Positions 57,411 through 64,000 of a stretch of 64,000 nt of DNA are shown here, in pieces (the stretch's first letter is position 1; each line of letters opens with the position of its first letter). Source of the DNA: Marvania coccoides (lineage: Eukaryota > Chlorophyta > Trebouxiophyceae > Chlorellales > Chlorellaceae); the NCBI GenBank assembly GCA_963854735.1, contig OY978097.1, positions 310,001 to 374,000 on the forward strand. The letters are read 5' to 3'. The notes beneath the pieces were generated by a model. The model was not told where the DNA came from and ran no database searches. It saw only the letters and a program-made list of their open reading frames with translations. The translations under genes were made by a program, and so were the position numbers.

Positions 57411-57952
57411 ATGTCAGGACTTGCTGGGCTCGCCGCTGAGGCAATGAGCAAGGCAGAAGATGGAGAAGATATAGAGAAGCAGCTTGAGGATGCCCTGGCC
57501 TGCCCCTGCGTCGGTAAGTGTTCATATTTATTTTTCACCGCAAAGCTTCGGCCGCCGCCATCACTAGCCTCACTTCTGATCACATAGCATTTAAACCTCC
57601 TGGTATCCTAAATTTTCACTATACTAATTCACCAGCCTTTCATCTGTGCCTCTTCGCAGCCGACTTGAGAGAAGGTCCCTGTGGGCCAAATTTTGTCAAC
57701 GCCTTCAGCTGCTACATTCGCAGCTCGCACGAGGAGAAGGGCATGGACTGCCTGGACCAGTTTCAGACCTTTCAAGAGTGTTTGAAAAAGCACCCAGAGC
57801 ACGTAGAACAGATCATGAAAGAGGCCCAGGACCTATCTACGAAAGAAGACAGCAACGGCGGCAGCCGTGAAGAAATGGTAGCGGCAGCAGCGTCGCCTTC
57901 TGAGGCTGCCGCGGCGCGAGAAGCACGAACGCCAGCGACAGCTCAGCAGTAA
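57411..57952 (+). CDS. MIA40: Mitochondrial intermembrane space import oxidoreductase MIA40
   Basis: Redox receptor that oxidises and traps twin-Cys proteins entering the intermembrane space, and hands electrons to ERV1. Two exons, 57411-57513 and 57660-57952, give 131 aa. Signature: the redox CPC (LACPCVADLREGPCG), then twin CX9C motifs CGPNFVNAFSC and CLDQFQTFQEC. The tail is Ala/Glu/Ser-rich. There is no N-terminal presequence or membrane anchor, as in plant and human forms and unlike the long fungal form. The intron splits the codon right after the CPC motif and Val. Confidence 0.93.
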
Positions 57953-58086
57953 AAATAGAGCGTCTACTGAGACGCCTCGTGCTTATATATATATTTTTTT
58001 TGCTGTCGAAATGAAGAATGAATTAACCTGAAATTAATTTCGTGTTCCATGCAAAAATAAAATACAAGATAAACATAAAGGCAGAA

Positions 58087-60327
58087 TTAAACAATCTGGA
58101 CGTCTCCCCCTTCTTCGTCCTCAACCAAATCTAAAGGGCTCTCCCCTCCATCGTCAGAGCTGCTGCTGTCATCCGAAATGCCGCTACTGCTGCTGCTGCT
58201 GTCGGAGGAGGAGCTGCTGCTGCTGTCAGAGGAGGAGCTGCTGCTGGCGAGCACTTCCTCTTCCGAGGTGTTGATTGCATCTGCTAAAACGCCTGGGCTG
58301 GTGTCGTTGTTGCCAGGTTCAGATGTCCCAGCGCCGGCTTCATCGCCGTCTCCTTTCTTCGATGCGAAAAAGCAGTGCACCTTCTCAGTGCCGCTGTCAC
58401 CGCCGCCACTCGCGCGGTACCCTCGATACGTCAGCCGCAGAAAGTCCCTCTGCAAGAAAACCCCAAAAAATTAAGAAAAATTTCCGTAAGTATTATTATT
58501 TCATAATGTGTTTGATTTTGTTATACTACGCTGCCCCTTACCCTCTTCAGGCCGAGCCTCTTGCAGAGGTCCTGGCCGCTCCCCAACCACGCCACCCTGG
58601 AGCTAGAATAGGACACCAGAGTGGTGGTTGTCTTCCAGGCGTCAGCCTCCGCCCCACTGGTCAGCTCCAAGCTGCAAATAGTTCACAAAAGAAAACATCA
58701 ATTACTAGCAACGTTTTAATTAAATAGCGCGCTCAAAAAAGAAAAACGTCAAGTATAGGCGGATAAACACGTCAGCGGCTTTATTTTTATTTTTTCCCAC
58801 TTACTTGACCACCCGTCGCAGGGGGTACTGCTCGTCCATCGCCTCCAACAGCATGGGTCGCAGCACCTGCGTCTTAACGCACAGCCGCTGCGCCTCCTGG
58901 CCTAACTTGACTGCAGCCAAACCCACGAAGGAATGGCGATAATAACAACGAGAAATATTGCTAAAAGTTAAAGAAGAAGAAAAGTGCTTACTTAGAATGT
59001 CAAAATGTTTCGGCGCGCCCCGCTGAGGCGGGATGAGCTGCCGGTTTGCCACAGCGCCGCCCGCCGGTTCCTTTGCGGCAGGCTTTTTGGCGGCAGCAGC
59101 GGTCCCCTTCCTCTCAGCGAGGCTGGGCCGAAGCCTCGCAGGGGGCGTCGCTGCGAAGAAGTCGGAGAGGTCTGACAGTGGATACGCACTCTGTGCCTCC
59201 TTCTCAGCAGCCACAGCAAAGCAGTAAACAGGGTCTTTGCCATTTTCGCCACCGCCAGTTGGCCGGTACCCGAAGTACTCCATGAGGAGGAAAACCCCCT
59301 GAAAATTATGTAATCAAGCTAGTGTTAGTATTTCAACAACCCCTGTTGAAGTTGTTGTTGACGTGTTGAAGGGGGGGGATACGGGCAGTGAAGGTTAAAG
59401 AAAAGGACAAAAATTGTCGGGAGTTGCTTTTCAAAAAATGCAAAAAGAAGTTATTTCTCACCCTGTCGAGCGCGAGCTCTTTCACCAGCTGCCGCCCCAA
59501 AATGAGCCGTCCGCACAGCGAATCGTAAAATGCAATGTACGTGAACAAGCTACGCACGGCGCCCGACGGCCCCTTCCAATACAGCTCAATGCTGCAAACA
59601 AATGTAAATAGAGGGATAATTCAGTTGTAAGCATTCATAATTGAAGTACGTTTTAAAATATACTTGATAAAGCGTATTTTTTTTCTCTTATTACCTGAGT
59701 GGGTCGGTTTTTCGGTCCGGCAGCCCCAGAGCGCCGTTCAGCACCGCCACCGTGAATGGCCGCTTCATGTAAAGCGAGGGTTTGGCCATGCCTTGCGTGA
59801 TTTCGTAGCGCAAGGAAGTGCGAGAGCCCTCGGGCGGCGGCATCAGGGGGTTTGCAACATTGCTGCGAACGCCGCTGCTGGAGGGTCCTGCTGCACTGCC
59901 TTCTTCTTTGTTTTCTTCGCTTTCTTCTTCGTTTTCATCATTTTTGCCGTTGTTTGATTGCTCTGGCGCAGAATCATCGCCGCCATCGCCACTGCTGGCT
60001 GACTTCCCCTTATTAGACCGTTTTCGCTTGCCAAGGGCCGCCTGCTTCGCTGGTTCGTCGTCCTCTGCGGCAGCGTACTGGGTCTGTAGCGCTGCATCTG
60101 CGCCATACTCCATCTCCAACAACGCAAGGAGCACGTCGGGCGGGAGCGGCTGATCCCCATCCGCTATCTGCGCGCGAGATTGTAGCGAATTGAGGGTGGA
60201 AACGATTTAAATTATATGAAAATGGGCCATTGAGTGGCATTTGCGAATATTTGAGTCGTTATAACGATGTGCGATGCCTGGGTTTATTTTTTACATCACT
60301 CATGTCGCCTACCTGAAAATTGTCCAT
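58087..60327 (-). CDS. Unrecognised seven-exon protein with internal duplication and acidic Ser-rich tail
   Basis: Exons 60327-60313, 60167-59695, 59591-59462, 59298-58992, 58910-58805, 58671-58542 and 58449-58087 give 507 aa; every phase fits, so the model is firm although the family is unknown. Residues 5-160 are charged, with a Lys/Glu/Asp/Asn-rich patch and NLS-like KRKRSNKGK. Two segments resemble each other: LVKELALDRGVFLLMEYFGYRPTGGG...VYCFAV and LCKRLGLKRRDFLRLTYRGYRASGGG...VHCFFA. Consensus is L.K.L.L.R..FL...Y.GYR..GGG..G...V.CF, and the second copy lies in the last two exons. The C-terminus is a run of Ser with Asp (SSDSSSSSS-type) and ends GGDVQIV. Probably nuclear (inference). 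Confidence 0.8.
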
Positions 60328-60734
60328 TTTGCAATTTAGACTGAATTCAGTGGATTTAGAGTTTATATTGCTAAAATTAAGGATGCTGCAGTTTAGAGGT
60401 CGAAACCATCTAGTTTTGTTTTTCTCTTTCGTCCAAAATGTGCTTCCTTCTTTTCGGCATGGCTGCGGATCAACAAGTTGTCATCGCAAATTTAAGATAG
60501 GGGAAACTGCTGCCCTGGTATTCACCATTATCAGCAGACAACGTTCACCGCCTTCCTCAACTTTTCTCTTGATAATAAAAGCCCATTTTCAATTTGATTC
60601 TTTTTCATTTAAAAGCTATTCATTTATGGGGGAAACATAACATAATGAGAAAAAGAGATTCTCAGACACAGACGCTTCCCCCTGTAAACAAACCACCTAA
60701 CCGCTCACCACACTCCACACGCTCCCTCTCCTCT
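60328..60734. other. Intergenic region
   Basis: AT-rich spacer between two minus-strand genes. No supported ORF or motif. Confidence 0.5.
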
Positions 60735-62250
60735 TTACTCGGTTCTGATCTGATAGCTGTTGGCCAGGGTGACCACCCGAATCCAACGTGCGGGGGAGTA
60801 GCCCTTCTCCTCCTTCAGCACCCTCAGGTACTTCACGTCCATGCCGCTCACAGACGGCTTCCCTGGCAGCACAAACTGCACCATCACGGGGCCGTACTCG
60901 TGCTTGGCCATCTCCAACGCTCCAGGGTCGATCGTCAGCCGCGCCCGCAGCAGGTGCTCCTTGCCCCCCTTTAAATTCCGCAGAGTCCATACCAGGCGCC
61001 GAGTGGTAGGGTTCCACTCCGCCTGCTGCTCAAACCCAGCTTTCAAGGGGAGGGCGGACAGCAGGGAGCCCTCGGAGGTCGGGGTGTCGGTTTCGCAGTG
61101 CACGCGCTGCACCGAGCGGGGCAGGGGCACCGTGAGTTCTACCCCGGACGCAGTTTTGGACGCATCATGCTCAGCACGGATGCGAATGTACAGCGTCAGC
61201 TTGTCCGCGGAGTAGGCGTCGTCCTCCAGCATGGGGTACACGCGAAACGCGGGGCGGAAGGGGCGGGAGGAGCGGTACGTAAGAAGGTCAAAGTGGCCCT
61301 CGGGGGGAACCAGCTCCAGCACGTGCTCTCGGTCGAAAGCCTCTTGATCCACCCCTTCGTGAAGGGAGTAGGTGTCCAGTACCACCGAGGGCGCGCCGCT
61401 GCTGCTGAAGTCGCCGCCAGAGCTGAAAGAAAGGTTGGCGGCGGTGCGGGGGCCGCGCTGCCCCAGCACGAGGTTCTCTGGGAGGCCTAGACGGATGGGA
61501 GGGTTGCCGCTGAGATAGGACTTGACCCGGATGGCTCCCACGATGGAGGAGGACCGCAGGTGGCCTCCAGCGTCGAAGATGGCTGTGAGCTTCTCTACGA
61601 TGTCGACAAAAATCTCCTCTTTGGCCCCGGTGCGGGCGGTGTCCAGCACGGACTTGACCACCTCGGAGGGGCCCGCAGCCACGCCGGCGGGCCTGCCGCG
61701 CGGACGCGTCACCACGGGCTCCACTGCGATGAATTGTTTGAGGCGCTCTGTGGACGAATTTTGGGGGAAGCCGTAGTCTAAAACCTCGTCCAGGAGTTCA
61801 TAGATGAGGAGGAAGTTGCGGCGGACGGAGTCTTCTGACACGTGGCCCACATAATCATTCACAATCCAGTACATGCGGTGCAACAGTTCCAGCACGAGGG
61901 ACGGCGCTACGTTCTCCCTGGTGGTGGCCACCCAGAAGAGACCTCCCACGTTGGTATGCAGGTAGTTGACGCCGTCGACCTGGAAGACGGGGGGCGCATC
62001 GTGGCCCTGGCCGTCCCACAGAGAGGCCTTGCGGAAAAAAATGTCGGTGGCGGCCTGAAAAAAGTGTGGAAAGTGAGGTGTTTGAGGGGGGAGAAAATGC
62101 GTGAAGATTGGATCACGTGATGATATGATGGAAGCGGCAAAAGCGTATTTGGTAGAAGAATAAAGTGCGTACCTTGGGGACATTGCCTTTGAAATCCTTG
62201 AAAATGATCACGTCGCCGCGTGGAGATTCGATGAACAGCTGCGACAGCAT
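60735..62250 (-). CDS. AP4M: AP-4 complex subunit mu
   Basis: Medium subunit of the AP-4 adaptor, which selects cargo at the trans-Golgi network. Two exons, 62250-62173 and 62054-60735, give 465 aa, the usual length. The N-terminal longin-like domain is MLSQLFIESPRGDVIIFKDFKG, DIFFRKASLWDGQGHDAPPVFQVDGVNYLH, LFWVATTRENVAPSLVLELL and RRNFLLIYELLDEVLDYGFPQNSSTERL. The DAPPVF.VDGVNY box favours AP-4 over AP-1 to AP-3. The cargo-binding mu-homology domain follows (GAIRVKSYLSGNPPIRLGLPENLVLG; GHFDLLTYR; AEWNPTTRRLVWTLRNLKGG). The ATG follows the stop of a 53-residue ORF by only five bases. Confidence 0.93.
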
Positions 62251-62255
62251 TTCTT

Positions 62256-62417
62256 CTACTGCAACTTCTGCTTGGTGAACAGCCTGGCGGTTCTCACGAC
62301 GATGCTGTGCAGGATCACGACGACGGGGAGAAAGCTGACCACAGCGGTGAAGGCAATGAAGAGATCGGTCTTTGCAAAGGGAATAGGATAGCCAAGAAGG
62401 GTATCAACAGCCTCCAT
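62256..62417 (-). CDS. 53-residue single-helix membrane protein ORF upstream of AP-4 mu
   Basis: ATG at 62417, TAG at 62258-62256. Sequence elements: MEAVDTLLGYPIPFAKTDLF, then a hydrophobic helix (IAFTAVVSFLPVVVILHSIVV) and a basic tail (RTARLFTKQKLQ). Codon usage is GC-rich like the firm genes in this window, unlike the flanking AT-rich DNA, and there is no intron signal between it and AP-4 mu. It is probably translated from the same mRNA as AP-4 mu, either as the first cistron of a dicistronic transcript or as a long uORF. No family recognised. Confidence 0.6.
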   Translation of the reverse strand: MEAVDTLLGYPIPFAKTDLFIAFTAVVSFLPVVVILHSIVVRTARLFTKQKLQ

Positions 62418-63123
62418 AATAAAACGAACTTGCTTTTGCGGGGTTTGAAATAATAATGAGATGTTTTTATAAAGACGAGCGCTGCTTACGATGCCACACC
62501 AAATACAATTTTATTTGCTACCCATACGTGAATTTATTGTTTTTTTTAAACACGTCTACGAGCTGCGTGCGGGGGCTGTGGCTCTCCTTTATTCAAAATT
62601 TGAGCCAGCTGTCAAATAATCTGCCCAAAACCAATTAAATCCCGTTCCTTCCCATGCGTCCCAGTGCGTCCCAAAGTCACCCCTCTCTTCTCCCCTCCCT
62701 CGCGAGTGTATTGATATTTAGTCTCTTTAAAATCTTGTAAATGTTCGACGGTGATAAGAACAGGATAGATTCTCAAGACAAAATGAACGCAATTTGTCCT
62801 CATAATGATGGAGGATGAGAAGAGTACCAAAACGTAAATGCCTCTATTGAGAGGAATGTAAATAAATCCATTCATTTGTTTGCCAATTTTAGTTGGTCCA
62901 TGTAAGAAGACGGAAATAAAATAATGAACAAGAAGAGATAACTGAAGGAATTGGAGAAAATAAGAAATAACTCTCTAAGAATACTCTAAAGTTGCATCTT
63001 AAGTGGTGAAGACGGGGGAAAAAATTCAAGTATCTAAAAAAGAAAAAGAAACAAGCAAGGGAAAATTGCATATATTTGCGATGCCCTAAACAGATCTAGG
63101 CGCATGAAGTTAAGTTTGATTTC
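62418..63123. other. Intergenic region
   Basis: AT-rich, low complexity in places. Short ORFs only. Nothing recognised. Confidence 0.5.
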
Positions 63124-64000
63124 CTAGATGAAACGCCTTCGTGCTGGAGGCTCCATGGTACTTGTAAAGAACAAATCGACCGTGTCTTCGCCAGCGCAGC
63201 CTTTTTCCATTTTAACGCTGTACTGGTAGCGAGGTACGCTTGTGCCCTGCATAACATGTCGCAGAAAGAGGACGATATGAATGGATGAGCTGAAGGCATG
63301 CATTTGGCCAAAGGGATCTCTTGCGATAACGCTAGAAGCGGCAGGTTGAGGGGAAAACGAACCTTCACTGGCATTGAGCATGCTTGCAGAACCTGTACGC
63401 TCTTAAGGCAGGGACCAAGCTGTGCAAGCGCAAAGTTCTCTGCTTCACTTAAAATTTCACGGTATATATCCTGCAGAAGGGAGTGGGCGATGAGCCGTGA
63501 GGTCTCTGGGGATGATGGAAACATTTCGTGCCAGGGCCATGGAAGCGGCAACATCGAGTCCCAAAAATTAAAGTATATTATTGGAGCACTAATGCGCGAG
63601 AGAAAAGGGGCAGCAGCTCCGAGGAGGCGAATGTGGTGGTCTCCGATTGCAATTAATATAATTATTTTTTCAGAGTACGATATCCCCCAGGCACGCGAAT
63701 CGCCAGACGATGTCGGCATATATGGTCTCACCTCTGGCTTGCCGTCCTTTCTGACGGAAGGAGTGATGCTCCAACCCTCTTGGCAAATTTTTGGAGCGAT
63801 TTTACTTGGCTGCATAGTCTCTGCGTGAAGGAAACCAGGCGGGCGAGTGTTTTATGGCAAGATCGCCTTGAGATAAAGGGAAACAGTGATAGCTGTTGTC
63901 AATCGGGACTCACCCATGAGGAGACGCCTTCCACGATGAGAAATAGCATTGCAAGGGGGAAGCACACACAGCGAGAGTGCCAGGAGGGATATCAATGTTT
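63124..64000 (-). CDS. 3' part of an unrecognised multi-exon gene, truncated by the window edge
   Basis: Minus-strand splice signals and short coding blocks suggest several small exons. One block at the edge ends at a gtgagt donor near 63915. Another, after cttcacgcag (about 63828), reads RLCSQVKSLQKFAKRVGASL and ends at a gtgaga donor. A terminal block ends at 63124 (VPRYQYSVKMEKGCAGEDTV, then LFFTSTMEPPARRRFI). The exon joins between them are not resolved. GC content is lower than in other genes here. No domain recognised. Confidence 0.4.

Overview
This is a gene-dense stretch of a eukaryotic nuclear genome, most probably from a green alga or another organism with a green-lineage plastid. 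The main evidence is a chlorophyll a/b-binding LHCII-type antenna protein at 41.7-42.9 kb. Supporting green-lineage families are raffinose synthase and a galactinol-synthase-like GT8, a SnRK2-like kinase, a DUF599 protein, plant-type DGAT1 and AP-4 mu. I cannot name the species. About 27 genes are recognisable by family or well supported as reading frames. They lie on both strands, mostly as divergent or convergent neighbours 0.1-1 kb apart. Exons are GC-rich and introns are short (about 60-220 nt) and AT/T-rich. Nearly every exon junction below was set by eye from GT..AG or GC..AG signals plus phase. In the multi-exon models with both ends inside the window the exon lengths sum to a multiple of three, apart from the broken MYND gene.

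Layout. 0-9 kb: a small heat-shock protein (cut at the left edge), RTF2, two tandem membrane RING-finger paralogues with an unusual Cys-rich lumenal motif, and 3-hydroxyisobutyryl-CoA hydrolase. 9-20 kb: a very long DGAT1, mitochondrial inner-membrane protease subunit 1, an LLPH-like ribosome factor, and a fused MtnA-MtnK methionine-salvage enzyme. 19-27 kb: a SnRK2-like kinase, raffinose synthase, a DUF3128 Cys-motif protein, and a galactinol-synthase-like GT8 broken by an in-frame TGA. 27-38 kb: a protein kinase with a CaaX-like tail, an unrecognised protein with a signal-peptide-like start, a coiled-coil protein with a possible RAMA domain, and a cytosine-deaminase-like amidohydrolase with a C-terminal membrane segment. 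38-49 kb: a three-RRM protein, the LHCII protein, a SERINC membrane protein, an RGG-rich eIF4B-like protein, and an SLC35B1-type nucleotide-sugar transporter. 49-64 kb: a MYST acetyltransferase, a decayed MYND-finger gene, DUF599, a catalytically altered alpha/beta-hydrolase, MIA40, an unrecognised seven-exon protein with an internal repeat, AP-4 mu with a 53-residue ORF five bases upstream, and a truncated unknown gene at the right edge.

There is no operon logic, but some neighbours are thematically related. Raffinose synthase and the GT8 are consecutive steps if the GT8 makes galactinol. IMP1, MIA40, DUF3128 and HIBCH are known or likely mitochondrial functions. The most noteworthy features are the high share of GC-AG introns (7 of about 66), the tandem Cys-rich RING receptors, the MtnA-MtnK fusion, the possible dicistronic AP-4 mu transcript, and the two genes with disabling changes. 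No tRNA, rRNA, CRISPR array or transposon was recognised.
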